Assembly: GCF_001625215.2 (NCBI RefSeq)
Contig: NC_030386.2
Coordinates: 35,715,296-35,779,295 of the forward strand
Reading direction: 5' to 3'
Source of the DNA: Daucus carota subsp. sativus
Lineage: Eukaryota; Streptophyta; Magnoliopsida; Apiales; Apiaceae
Length of the DNA: 64,000 bases
Shown here: one piece after another, positions 11,538 through 23,466 of the stretch
Layout: the number at the start of each line of letters is the position of its first letter
Position numbering within the stretch: the first letter of the stretch is position 1
Translations under genes and position numbers: made by a program
The notes under the pieces: model-generated
Databases searched by the model: none
The model's input: the letters and a program-made list of their open reading frames with translations, nothing else
What the model was told of the DNA's origin: nothing

Positions 11538-14506
11538 ATGGCTTCTTCGATCGTAGCTTCTGTTCCAGTGTCTGGTATATCCAAAACTTATTCTTTCTTA
11601 TTCATTATATGTGTGTGTATTTTTTTAGCTATATGAACATTTATTTATGTGCTTTATTGAATGTTATGTTTGTTAGAGTAGTGGAATCTTTATTGTTGTT
11701 ATTGATTTTGATGAAATGGGGTTTATTTGTTATGCTGTGATTTGATTAGATGGATGATCATTTAAGTAGTTGTAGTTGTGTTCTTTAGTTTTGTTGATTT
11801 TGTGTTTCATTTCTGTTTAATTTTGTGTGAAATTTTGGACTTTTGAGCTGTATTTGTGTTGGAGAGTTGGTTTTGAATCTTGATGAGGTTTGAATTACAT
11901 GGATATTATTTGTGTTGTTTGGGTTCCGGTTAGTCAGTCATGTGTGAAATTAATGTGTTTGTGAGTGTGACTGTGTTTCATGTGAATCAACTGAAATAGT
12001 TATGTTTTCATTTTGGTGTGTGATTGGTTGATGGAGATTGGTTTAGTCAATGTGTTCGATTTTTGGAGATAGGTTAACATGGGAATTCTTCTTCTTCTTT
12101 TTAGTGATTAGGTGTGCAATGTTTTAGTGTGATGGAAGTGGAAGTTTTCTATATATTTAATGGAAATACTTTATTTGAATGCAAAAAGAAAAAGAAGAAG
12201 AAGAACGATCGATTCCCCTTTGAGCTTAAAATCGTTTATTTATTGTTGATTATGACTATCCATGTTATAAAGTGAGCTTAACCTGCGGACAAAACAATTA
12301 ATTTATTTTGAGGGGGCTTCAATGCATTTTAATACCCGCATCTCAGAAGCAATCTTGTAAAGTTTTTTGTTTTTCTTCTGATTATGTGTGCAACGTATAG
12401 TTTTAGTGTGATGGAATTTGAAGTTTCATACATGTTTAATGAAAATGTTGCATTTGAATGTAAAACTAAACAGTGTTTCCACTTTCAGCTTGAACTTGAT
12501 TAGAGTTTTGACTTAAGATAAGTGACACTGATAGATGTCTATCCATGTTATGAAGCGAGCTTAACTTGTGAATGGACAAGATGTCAATATTTTAAAGGGG
12601 GCGAGGATTGTTGTCTATACGTGATTGCACTATAACGCTTTCACTAAATATTAATATTACCATCACAGAAGCTTCCTTGTAGAACTATTATAATTTTCCG
12701 TCAATGACTCTCTTGAGATCCTTTGACTTTGTTGCCTTTAAAGTTGATTTCTTTTTAAATCCAACATATAACAGTACCGGTCTTAATTATTGGATGCCAT
12801 TTTTCTATTGTAGGTGGATTTCCTTTGAAATCACATGATCGTTTGTCCACAAGGTCAAGTATGTATGGTAACACCTTGAAATTTCACAAGAAACCATATC
12901 AACAAAAGTCCAAGCGCTTGTCTGTTCGTGCGGAGTACGGGTATGTACGTAGAGCAAGTATTGAATGTGAATAAACAGTATTTTATTGTGAAATCAACAT
13001 AATTTGTCATTCTGCTAAATAACAGGAAGTAGAGGATCGAGAAGTAATCATACAATGTTTCAGTGATTGGTCTTTAGTACTTAACTTAATTATATCAGTA
13101 CTAAATTGTCAGATTGATTACTAGACTTTTGGAGTAAGAAAAGTTACCAAAAAATTCTGGCGGTAAACTGGTATTTGTACTGTTTCCTCCAAATACCAGT
13201 ACTAAATTGTCAGATTGTATTTGTATTATCCGTTACTATGACCAAGAGAAACTGTTATAAGCTTTGCACATATAATTTACAGATATAGCTCCGGATAAAA
13301 AAAAAATCACAGATATAATTATACCTTCATGTCTTCCCTAGAAAGTGAGCAGGTCATTTTTTATACATTTTTTTTATCTGCCTTTGCTTCACCACAGTAA
13401 TGAATTTTGGCTTCTAGGAAATTTGGTAAATAGAGTTATCTAGTGGCTCCTATTTTCTTCTGACATATGTTGGCATAAATTACTTAACAAAGAAAGAAAA
13501 AAGAAGATTACAGGGGCATAAATGTCAGAGAAGTTGATACATAAAAGATAGCAGTAATATATTATAATATAATAATCATTATAGATTTCTGCGACATGTT
13601 CCTGATATGCTTGCAATTTGTTTTAGTTACCCTCTTCCCTCGTAATCTCTTTTATGGCATTAGCAGTGATCAGAAAGCTGGAACTGCCGGAGATTTCTTT
13701 GCCGGCTTTCTTCTGGGCGGTGCTGTACTTGGAACGCTTGCATATTTCTTTGCACCTCAGGTTTTGATTTTTATTTATATGTGACGTTTATGCCTAGTTA
13801 GTGCTCGCTTTCGTTAAAAATTCATTGCCCTAAGTGTGTACTAAAGGTTCATCATTATGACATGACACTTCTTTATCTAATTCCCGATGCCATTCGCATT
13901 TGGTTTCTAAATTTAATCATGAAATCATATTGAATCAATATTTTTTATCTGTGGTTTAAACTGATCTTTTATTTGTTAAACAGTAGTTTTTGTTACACCC
14001 CACAACCATTCATCCAACATATACAGGGAGTTGGGCATAAGTAACAAAATTAAATGAAATTATTGCCATTATAGTCGGTATTAATAGTCTTAATGATTTG
14101 GCAGTTTTGTAAAGCATCATAAGAGCATTTCACATGCATTTCAGCTTTGCCTAGCACATGAACGATAATGTTTTGTTTGTTTTCTTACTGTCATTAGCTG
14201 AGAAGATCCCTGCTCAATGAAGATGAGTATGGTTTCCGGAGAGCCAGGAGACCAATTTACTATGATGACGGTCTAGAGGTAATTACCACGAGTTTTATGG
14301 AATTTCTTTTGTAACTGACACCTGTAAAGTTATATTGACTTCTTTCACATCATTTGCCACAAAAAACACAGAAAACCAGGCAGACTCTTAATACCAAAAT
14401 AAGTCAGCTCAATTCTGCTATTGACAATGTGGCGACAAGGTTGAGAGGTGGCCATAAGAAGCCTCCTGTTCCCGTGGAGACTGCCATCGATGAAGCCATA
14501 ATGTAG
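11538..14506 (+). CDS. Small chloroplast membrane protein (At3g02900/At5g16660-like), 158 aa
   Basis: Exons 11538-11574, 12814-12940, 13664-13760, 14198-14278 and 14372-14506 sum to 477 nt and close in phase. The N-terminus (MASSIVASVPVSGGFP) and the following Ser/Arg/Lys-rich, acid-poor stretch up to VRAEYG look like a plastid transit peptide with a V-R-A cleavage context. A Gly/Phe/Leu-rich segment (FFAGFLLGGAVLGTLAYFF) forms one membrane span, in the style of YtxH proteins. It is followed by a basic region (LRRSLL, FRRARRP) and a short amphipathic tail (QTLNTKISQLNSAIDNV). Plant relatives are reported or annotated as plastid membrane proteins of unknown function; the location is inferred here. 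It lies between the PHD-finger gene (same strand) and the convergent dehydrogenase gene. Exon 3 has a tandem TAGCAG acceptor. Confidence 0.85.
12103..12690 (+). repeat. Diverged tandem duplication inside intron 1 of the chloroplast-protein gene
   Basis: Two related copies of roughly 270-310 bp, about 12103-12366 and 12377-12690. Shared landmarks in the same order are TTTTAGTGTGATGGAA, CTATCCATGTTAT, GCGAGCTTAAC or GTGAGCTTAAC, a run of Gs, and CAGAAGC near the end. Many substitutions show that it is old. Confidence 0.65.
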
Positions 14507-15503
14507 ACCTGCGTTTATGTGGTTAAGGGAATCTTTGATAATATGTATCTTTGTCAGATTCTGCTATAACTGGACATGAATCTAGGTGAAGTTATCGTCG
14601 TATCAAAGCTGCTAAATACATGACTTGGTAAAACTTTGTTTGATATCTCGTGCATGTTAGATGTTTAATTTCCATAATAGGACCAATTACCAAATGGAAT
14701 TATCGAAAGTTAAAGCTAAACCTTGCAAGATAATCTGTATATCTGCATGCCATAGTGTACCCTGGGCTGTAAAAGTAAATAGGGTGGATTGGTATTCGGT
14801 GGGAGGCACTCGAGCTAATGCAGCTGACTGAACTAGTAAAAGACTCACTGATAGTTTTGCAGGAGATACTGTTATCTGTACTTGGTATAACACAATACTA
14901 AAATCGAATTTAGATATAAGACTCATCAGGAGTGAGCAGGAATCAGGCTTGAACAAAAAGGATTAGATATAGATCTAAAGTAAGATAGAATATCAGCACA
15001 ATAGTTAGGAGTGAGACCTGAACTAAAAAACAACCGACTTTGGGGAATCTTGCATGGCATGATCTTCTACTGGAATTGTTTTTGATGATTCAGTGAGTAG
15101 TGCCAGGGTTCTCAGTTGATTCAAATGAGTAGGGCTAGGGTTCTCTCTTATATGCGACACAAAAACATCAATAGGATACGGTAAAAGTGGCAAGTACTTT
15201 ATATGATTTACTATTATTGCTTCTTTATAACAGAATATCTAGAAATCTTGGCGATCATATCTTTGCTTGTATGCGCAAATTGGTGAAATTGTTTTATCAC
15301 AACATAGATATTGAAATGTACTACTGATAGGGTGGAATAAGCATCCATATTATTAGAACAGAAAGAAATCCTTGCGCAATTAATAAGCTCTCAAGTTTAA
15401 TTTTATAGGCATCTTAGTATGCGGTTGTTTAAAACTTAAACACAACCCTTTGTGCACAAACAGCAATCAGGAGTACAACCTTTAGTCACACTAGAGTGAG
15501 TTG
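14507..15503. other. Intergenic space between convergent genes
   Basis: Holds the 3' ends of the chloroplast-protein gene (+) and the dehydrogenase gene (-). The minus-strand frame at 14687-14956 shows no family signature. A short repeated motif (AGTAGTGCCAGGGTTCTC and AGTAGGGCTAGGGTTCTC, about 15095-15145) is the only pattern seen. Confidence 0.5.
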
Positions 15504-17445
15504 CTAAAATTTGATGAGAACTTTTACACAATCTGGCTGCTTCGTTATCTCAAGGGCCTCGTTGATCTCGTCGAGTGAGACCTCATGTGTCAATAACTCT
15601 TCTAAATCTATCTCCTGCACACACAATTTTGAAACTCTTCTTATTATCAAGACTCTGTATAGTTTACTGAGGATGTGTGTGTGTGGTTAAACCAACAGGA
15701 CTGTGAAGATTTAGTTACCTTGTTCACAGATTTGTTGATTATCGTCGGTAGATCAGATTGAACTCTGACATTGCCAAGGACGGTTCCTTTGAGTGTTCTC
15801 CCGCACAGGAAGGGAACAATATTGAAATGTCCGATAGGGTCTGTGCCTGTACCTATCAACACTGCTGTTCCGAGCCCCTGGAGGTTGACAGGTATTAGAA
15901 TCCTCAATGTCTTTCAGAGTTTCAGTCCTTGAATTAGATATATCTAACACATTTTACACACACACCGACACACATACCACTTTGGTGGATTCGATGGCCT
16001 CACTTAGTAAAGATGAAACTCCAGTGCACTCAAAACAGTAGTCGACACCAAGTCCCCCGGTTGCCTCTTTCACCAGTTCAGATATCGACTTACCAGAGTC
16101 TTTAGGGTTTATAAAATCAGTCATTCCAAACTTTGTTCCTTTCTTACCTTTCAAGTCAATGAGATCAACTCCGATTATTTTCGATGCCCCTTGTGTTCTT
16201 GCTCCTCCTATTGCCTGCACAGACACCGATTAGAAAACCTACAGGACATCGCAGATTAGAAAACCGATAGATATACTCACACCAAGCCCGACAGCACCAA
16301 GACCGAGCACAACGACAGTTGAGCCCTCCTCGACACTGGCTGTCCTCCAGGCGGCACCAAAGCCAGTGGTAAAGCCGCAAGACAGGAAGCTTGCATGAGG
16401 CAATGGTAACTTGGGATCAACCTTCACCAGATAATTCGAGTCGAACACAGTGTACTCAGACCAAGTGGAGCAGCTAATTAGGTGGTACACTCTTTCGCCC
16501 GTGCCGGAAATCAACATTCTTGATGTGCCGTCCGGCAATAAACCGGTTAAACTCAAGGGGTAAACATGGCACAAGTTTGATTTTCCGGATTTGCAATTCA
16601 GGCAACTCCCACATTCACCCAAATATACAGGCATTACTATGTCTCCTATGAGTACATTCTTCACATTTTCACCCACTGCCTCTACCATCCTGCACAGTGA
16701 GGTTTACCAAACACTTTCAAATATTTTGATAAATATTAATTAGAGAATTGTACACAAATTTGTTTTTGATACGGAATTAGATTATTACCCAACGCCTTCG
16801 TGTCCGAGAGCTCGCGGAAACAGAGTCTGATGAGAAAAAGATCATCAGCCGAGAAATTTTTTTAGTTAATCGTACCTAACAAACTGTAATTATATAAGGG
16901 TCAAGGTCCCCAGCAATCGATTGCTGGGGACCTTTAACCAACAAACGATAGTCGTATATCGCTAAAAAAGCGTTGGACGGTTTTTAAATCTCGACCGTTG
17001 ACGAGCCCATCCAACGGCTCGCGACTTGTGTGTTGGTTAAAGGTCCCCCAGCAATCGATTGCTGGGGACCTGGACCCATTATATAATTGGTCCCTGAGCT
17101 AGACAAGATTAAAGATGATCCGGGTTCTATAAACAGAAATCCGTATCGATAGCTCAAACCTTAAGGTGTTAAAGAGAGGTCCTCGTACCTGATCAAAGCC
17201 ATCGCGGTAGAGAATGTCGGTGTGACAGACGCTGGCAAAGAGCATCTTGATCCTGACCTCCCCCGTTTTGGGAGGATCCACCTTGATTTCCTCCACCTTC
17301 AGCGCCTCCCCGGCCTTCCATATCACAGCAGCTGCATTACATGATACCAAACTAGTTAATTCTAAACATTGTGTATAAACTACAAATGAAGATGATCAGA
17401 TGAAGTACCTTTGCATGTAATGACTTGAGGGATGTAGTGGCTCAT
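15504..17445 (-). CDS. Zinc-type alcohol dehydrogenase-like protein (MDR family), 377 aa
   Basis: Exons in gene order are 17409-17445, 17189-17331, 16789-16826, 16281-16689, 15978-16214, 15719-15877 and 15504-15614, giving 378 codons including stop, the usual length for plant ADH-like enzymes. Catalytic zinc ligands are Cys48 (SVCHTD), His69 (GHEGVG) and Cys177 (LSCGFTTG). The structural zinc lobe Cys99, 102, 105 and 113 ([15 protein letters not shown]) is complete. The NAD-binding loop is GLGAVGLG (202-209), and an Asp follows the next strand (GVDLID), which favours NAD(H) over NADP(H). It should interconvert alcohols and aldehydes or ketones in the cytosol; the substrate is unknown. It fits the plant ADH-like 6/7 group rather than classical ADH1 or the class III formaldehyde enzyme. 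Intron 2 carries a Mutator-type MITE. Confidence 0.9.
16898..17077. mobile_element. Mutator-type MITE with palindromic arms, 180 bp, in an ADH intron
   Basis: Flanked by the identical 9-bp direct repeat ATTATATAA (16889-16897 and 17078-17086), the target size typical of Mutator-like elements. The ends GGGTCAAGGTCCCC and the complement of GGGGACCTGGACCC form inverted repeats of about 50 bp. Each arm is itself palindromic: 16903-16934 is a perfect 32-bp palindrome centred on CAATCGATTG, and the right arm has the same palindrome with one extra C. The core contains CGTTGGACGG and its approximate complement. It lies inside intron 2 of the minus-strand dehydrogenase gene. Confidence 0.85.
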
Positions 17446-17915
17446 TTTTGCACCAGAAGAGTTGGTTCAATCTGCACATTCGACGACGGTGTATTTGTAA
17501 CGTTACAAGGTTGACTAATTTTACATGGCTGCCGCGATTTTCTTTATTATTATACAATAATAAGTGAACGAAGGAAAATTCTCCAAGAAAAGGGCAGTTT
17601 AATAATGGATATCTTGTTCCACTAGCTGAATATACGTCAAAGAAAGGGAAAGATGGCCCAAGAACAGTACCTGCATGTTATGCATGTCTGGATTGACGTG
17701 ATATTTACCCCTCTTGTCCCCGGTTTTTTTTATTACTTGATTTAAAATGTAATTTTATATGTTTTTTTTATTTTTTGTATTAATTTTTAAGTATTACTAC
17801 ATTTTAATTTAGGAAAAAAATTAAAATAAAATAAAATTATATTTTATAAAAATATTAAAATTTGTATCGGTGCACGGCTTTCAAAATAAACACCATAAAA
17901 AGGAGAAAGTAAGTA
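17446..17915. other. Upstream region of the ADH-like gene
   Basis: Promoter side of the minus-strand dehydrogenase gene. AT-rich, with no coding potential. No confident promoter element chosen. Confidence 0.45.
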
Positions 17916-18130
17916 TTCTCTCTGTCCCATTGAATTCTATACATTTTTTTTCAACTTAATATTTTTATAAAATACAATTTGATAACTTACTTTTAAGATT
18001 TCTTTTTCTGAATAAAAATTTATCAAAAGAAATTTTTTAAAAAAAATTACACAATCATGTTTACAGGAATATTAGATACGTGTCTGTGTAACCATCCTCC
18101 AATGTTTATATTATCTGGGTACGGAAGGAG
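17916..18130. mobile_element. Degenerate Stowaway-like MITE, 215 bp
   Basis: Left end TTCTCTCTGTCCCATTGAA and right end GGGTACGGAAGGAG are imperfect inverted repeats of the same type as the element at 10201. TA lies on both sides (17914-17915, 18131-18132). The interior shares the TTCTGAATAAAAAT and TTACACAA landmarks of that element. Confidence 0.75.
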
Positions 18131-18547
18131 TAACATTTACGCAGATTATATTAGATGAATGTCAATCTTAGGTGTCAAATCTCGACTGAGCAACACCAAA
18201 CACGTAGGCCACGATAATGCGGTAATTATTGAAGTAAACGGACCCATAGTACGCACTCTTATTTATCTAGCTCAAAGTGTCGCAGTCTGTGAAAAAATCA
18301 AATGCAATATATATATTATATATATATTTAGTAGACCATTCTTTGAAGATAAATATAGCAGGCAGAGTGATTCGATTGTCTTTCAGAATTTAAAGATTTG
18401 GTTCATATTGTGAGCACGTTGAAATAATGGGAGCTGGATGCCGATCGAATGGATCAGAATTCAGATACGTTTAAGAGCATGCATATACATAGAGTGAATT
18501 TGCATCCATATCTTCAAACTCGTTTTATTGTTTGTATGTGTCATCAG

Positions 18548-18945
18548 CAGGGGCGGTGGCACACTGGGGCTTGGGGGATACGTGCCTCCACAGCTTTTCC
18601 TTTGTGGACCCCACATATTAGTAATACTCGTATGTTTTGTCATTTGTGTCCCGGATAAATTACTAAATTTTTTCATGAAATCATCTCAGCTTCGGTCTAT
18701 TTCAGTTCCAGCAGTTAGTTAGTTTCAGCATGGTCATGTTTCTTTAGAATTTGTATGTCTAAATTAGTTGGGCAGCAGGTTGGTTTTTAAATAAGATTTG
18801 AAGGGTAAGATGTTTAGCCAGGTCTGTTCGTTCGAGTTTGTAGTAGTTGCTGTTCGAATTTGTAAAACTAATTAAGTAACATATTTTGAGAATAATCGAA
18901 AAATTAAAAGTGCCCTTTTGAATATTTTGTCTGACTCCGCCACAT
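18548..18945. mobile_element. Non-autonomous hAT-like element, 398 bp
   Basis: An exact 8-bp target duplication GTCATCAG (18540-18547 and 18946-18953) flanks a segment starting CAGGGGCGGTGGC and ending GACTCCGCCACAT. The ends are imperfect inverted repeats sharing a GGCGG core. An 8-bp duplication and a CAGGGGCGG start fit hAT elements. No transposase frame is present. Confidence 0.75.
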
Positions 18946-18953
18946 GTCATCAG

Positions 18954-19434
18954 CTCTTTTAGTTTTTGACTTAATTACCGAAAAAACTATTAAACTATTG
19001 TAATTTTTTCATTTTAATCATAAATCTAATTTTGTTGCAGAAAAATGGAACTAACAAATAGAAAACGTATTTGAGAAAACCCAATTTGAAAATATTTCTA
19101 ACCATGGTTAAATGGATGTCCTACGCAACATTACTAAAATATCATTTTTTTTAATAATTTTATTTTAAATATTTGCATAATCCATTGTGTACACACCAAA
19201 CAATCGGTTTATTTAAGGGACATGCTCTGGTACAGGAGACATAATCACAAATTCTGCTCCTTTGGAAGTCGAACCTGTGACCAATTGAACCAACTCTTGC
19301 GCGCAGTTTTTATTTGAATTATTAGGGTTCGTCATAATATAATTTTAAATTATTATCGGATAATTAATTTAATTTAATTTACATTTTATTTCGATTAGTA
19401 AGAATTTAATCTTATTTTAAAAATTACACATGTA

Positions 19435-19484
<50 letters not shown>

Positions 19485-20439
19485 TTGTTGAAAAATTATA
19501 TTTATTATCGAAAATTATAGCATATAAATTGTTTGTTTTTTTAAATGAATATTAGTTCGATAAAGTTTTATTGTCCAAACAAATTACTAACAAAATGCAT
19601 AAAGAATAATTATAATATTTATTAAAAATCATCTAAAAACCACGCAAAAATCTCAAAATACCAATATATATATTATATGTGCTTGTGTAGGTTGTATCCG
19701 AACAAAACACAATTATCATATTCATATATATCGACAAAATTAGTAACAGTGATTAAAAGAGTTCGAATAAATTTATAAATTCTATACAAATATCATAAAT
19801 CACATGAAAAATTATCGATACAATCATACACATAACACATGTAGCCCGTAGCTAGGCTATAGGTATTTCATAAAAATCATGCTAACATTGTCCTCTGCCT
19901 TCAAACATAAATTATGATTCGCTCTATATTTGTGTAAAATATGAATTAGGATTTTGAACTTTTAACTCCATAGTAAAAAAGTAATAAAATCCATATACTA
20001 ATTAATTTATACAGTAACTTGACAATATATGTGACATACATCTCAATTTTAACTTAACCATGGTTATGGATTAGTGAGATTGAGTTTTCTAAATATAATT
20101 TTTTAAAATTACTTGCATTATCCCGCAATAAATATAATATTATGATTAAATTAAAAAAAACATGATAGTTGTATAGTTTTTTTAGTAATTAAATCTAAAT
20201 TTTTCTCCTGCGCACAAAATTGATCTTTAGCCCGATCATTACCAGAGCTCCTGCGTAGATGGTTTACTAATATTCCGCGCACACACTTATGTATAGTCAA
20301 ACTGGCATGCACACAGTGTTATCACCGTCACAGATATTACTCTTACTTTGTTTGGGAGGAATGAAATTTGCTAGGAATGGAATAAAGTTGGGAATGGAAT
20401 GGTGGGAGAATGGAAACAAGGTTGAATGAAAAGATCAAT
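18954..20439. other. AT-rich intergenic DNA
   Basis: No genes. Contains a TG/TA microsatellite and, at 20346-20440, a fragment with GGAATGGAAT motifs like the end of the neighbouring PIF-like element, perhaps a remnant of another copy. Confidence 0.45.
19431..19479. repeat. (TG)n(TA)n microsatellite
   Basis: A run of TG dinucleotides passes directly into about sixteen TA dinucleotides. Likely length-variable; no other function seen. Confidence 0.95.
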
Positions 20440-20442
20440 TTA

Positions 20443-22760
20443 AGGCTCTTGTTTGGTTTTTTTTTTTTATAGTTGGAATGGAATGAACCATTCCATTCAT
20501 TTGAGTTGTTTGGTTACTCAAAGGAATGGAATGAATTGAATATATTTTTTTAGCAAATTTTTCAACGTAAAATTTCAACTTACAAAATTTATATATTAAA
20601 TACATAAATTAATTAATTTCCATATCAATAGCATACTTCCCATTTCATTACACAAATAATTAATACCTAAATCAACTATGATAAATATTAAAAATTTACA
20701 AATAAAATCCAAACTTTGGCCACCGCCAATTCTTCTCCATAATTTACAAATAAAATACTGTAGAACCGCAACACCTGCAGGGCTTCAACTGCTGGTTTCC
20801 GTAATTCAAGTGAGGATCCAACTGTATTCTCGGCCTGTTGAGAATGAGGTGAATTGCGCCTATATATGTTCTTCAACAGATGCCGTTGCCCGGGCAGAAA
20901 ACTTTCATTTGCGAACTCCCACCTATCGGTTCCAATCTTGCGAAATTCCTGGACATAACAGCTCCACTATGAATAATTCTAACAAGAAAAGGCCAAAATT
21001 CCAAATTTTGTATCATAATTACAAGATACTAGTATGCAAATAAAGTACAACATATAGACAATTCTACTGACGGAAGCACAAATATATATCATTCACAGGA
21101 CGACTAATTCCCATACCATATTTTTCAAAATCTATTCTGTAAATTAGAAACTTTGTTCACAAAGTTTCAGCTAATCGGAAATTTTGACTGATCTATGCAT
21201 AAGGTACATTAGCAAGACTTGCTAGGTGATATATACAAAAAAAACAAAATTATCTTAAAATAAATGGATGCACTTGATTTTTCATGCCAATACACATATT
21301 CCAATAGTTGTTGGTTCTCAAAGGAGATGTGAAGTTACTAGTGATCCACTTTCTAAGGTAAAGAGTGAAGTTGTTTTACTCAGTGACATCTCATTAGTTT
21401 CTATAGCAGTGGACTAAGATAGCCTAGACCGAAGTAGAGCAGAGTGCTCACGACAGAAAAATATTTGATTGCCGTTTGCAAGGTACAATATTAGCTCACA
21501 ACACAATCAAGTCAACAAATTTTTTTAATTATATCCAAGTCAACAAGTTCACGTGCCAACAAGTTTGCAAGAAATTTAATATGTTTATATGCTTGTTCTT
21601 TGAACTTGTTTCAATAAATACAGACTATCGACGGAGAAGACATGCAATTGCAATTGCATCAAGCTGACCAAGTCCTCAGAAATAAAATAAGACATGTGAA
21701 AATTATAATTTTAGGAACACATAATAAAACTTCTGCACACGATGTTTAAGAACTTTACTTTTTTAATATTAAGAACATAGAAACGATAGTGAGTAACTAG
21801 TAGCTTTCATCTAGAAACTTTCTTGAATGTGAACAAACTTGGACAAATGCAGGGAATAAAATTTACCGATTGCAGCTGCTCATGTATAAAATCCACAAAT
21901 TGCTGGCTTGTCATGCAACTATGCGATCCCTGACGAAAATTTCTGTAAACAAAAATACTACCCGCATCATCCAACTATCAAAATTTACATAGCCATATAA
22001 ATGAATCAAAAGGAAAACTATAAATAGTTATAAAAGGCACTGCTATGGGTTGGGCATTGTCACAGTGTCATGTTATCTATTAAAATTCCACATTGCACGG
22101 CAAAATCTTGAACCTGCTATTCTACCAAGCATCAAACACACTGCATAAACTAGTACAACATAATAGATAGGCCCAGTTTTCAGAGGCTTTTTATCGAACA
22201 CCTGATACACATTGTTCGAACAGAAATGAAGTGCAAAAACATCCTTTTAAACGCACAACTGCCTACACACACAAAAATTAATGATAAACAGATACAATAA
22301 CACATTAATCATCTAGATTGACAAATAATTTATCTAAATCAATCTACAAATGACACAATTCAGCAAGATTTATGAAAAAATTCAAATGGATCAAGTTAGA
22401 ACCTGTATGCTTTGATAGATTGAGGTTTGAAAATCGTTGAAAATGGTAGAAGAATCGTTGAAATGTCGGACACTGAGCTTTTTGAGATCGGTGGAGTGGG
22501 AGAGATAGAACAGCGCAGGTGTAAAGTGTAAACAGAGAGGGTGTTTTTAATTTTCTGTTTTAGTCGAGAGAATGGAATGGGCTTGTCCCACCTGTTTCAG
22601 CGAGAATTAATCGTAACACAATGCTGCAGAATGGAATGATTAAAAGAATGGCCCATTCCATTCCTTTGGTCCAACCAAACAACAATTTTTTTTTGTTGGG
22701 CTGAATGGATCATTCCATTCCCTCCAAAATCCATTCCAATCAGCCCAACCAAACAGAGCA
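20443..22760. mobile_element. PIF/Harbinger-like non-autonomous element with captured gene pieces (Pack-type)
   Basis: TTA on both sides (20440-20442, 22761-22763) flanks ends AGGCTCTTGTTTGG and, as complement, TGCTCTGTTTGG. Inside both ends lie matching inverted blocks with GGAATGGAATGA, CCATTC and TTGTTTGGTT, so the inverted termini extend to about 120 bp or more. The interior has no transposase. Its GC and exon-like character differ from the flanks. On the minus strand it holds a leader-like segment (about 22560 down to 22429, followed by GGTTCTAAC after CATACAG), a small exon-like piece near 21880-21946, and a heat-shock-factor DNA-binding-domain exon at 20761-20948. The outer boundary could instead be near 20346. 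Confidence 0.7.
20688..20948 (-). pseudogene. Captured heat shock transcription factor exon (DNA-binding domain, C-terminal half)
   Basis: After an acceptor-like CCAG, the minus strand reads FRKIG followed by [19 protein letters not shown] and then RRNSPHSQQ. This matches the wing end of the plant HSF DNA-binding domain, which in known genes starts a new exon just at the F-R-K position. The N-terminal half of the domain (helix-turn-helix) is not found nearby. Reading continues open through [11 protein letters not shown] to a stop at 20688 and does not reach a recognisable oligomerisation heptad region of full length. It sits inside the inverted termini of the element, so it is best read as a transduplicated fragment, not a gene. 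Confidence 0.8.
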
Positions 22761-22763
22761 TTA

Positions 22764-23466
22764 AGGGTCCTGTATCACCACGTATATGCTAGGAAGTCTT
22801 GTCTAATTTATAATTTTATATTTGTTGGAGAAATTATAACAATTTTTTGTTACGTTCGGCATTTTTTTTGGTCAAGCGATAAAATTGTTATGTCCTGTTT
22901 AGCGATTTTTTGGTTAGATGATCGCAATAAGTGTTTTACATATATCAAATAGAAAATACCACTTCACATCACAAAAATTTATTATAAGCTCGAGTGTTGC
23001 CTATATCATTCAACCGCTACAAAATTGTAAGTTGGATAAGTCATCCCAATCACACACATGTTGGGAACCAAAATCTATAATATAATACTTATATTAAGTT
23101 GAGTTGGGGTGCATAAATTTGAAGAAAATAACATAATTTCAACTATGTTACGAATTTCATTCTTTGCATGTTATATCACAAGCTACATCTATACATAATC
23201 AATTCTCCCGTTTTCTTAATTTATTCTGGAACGTCATTTTAATAATTTATTGCTCACTCATTTTTCTTTCAATTTTTTTATTACATTCTCCCCCACAAAT
23301 ATAAATTAATTCTTGAATGTTATATGAGAGGACACACTCTACTGATCTATCTGGTGCAAACATGTTTTCCTTAATAACAAAAGAAAGGATGAAATATCAA
23401 TAATTATGATTCACCGAAAATGATTTTTATCTTCTTTTTTGTTTTTTGCGTTCTTTTGGCAATCAA
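22764..23466. other. AT-rich intergenic DNA
   Basis: No coding or repeat structure supported between the PIF-like element and the Helitron. Confidence 0.5.

Noticed and set aside
19210..19320. tRNA-like B box (minus strand GGTTCGACTTCC)
   Set aside because: No convincing A box, cloverleaf or tail, so neither a tRNA nor a definable SINE.
20678..21043. Plus-strand frame of 121 codons in the PIF-like element
   Set aside because: Antisense shadow of the captured HSF exon.
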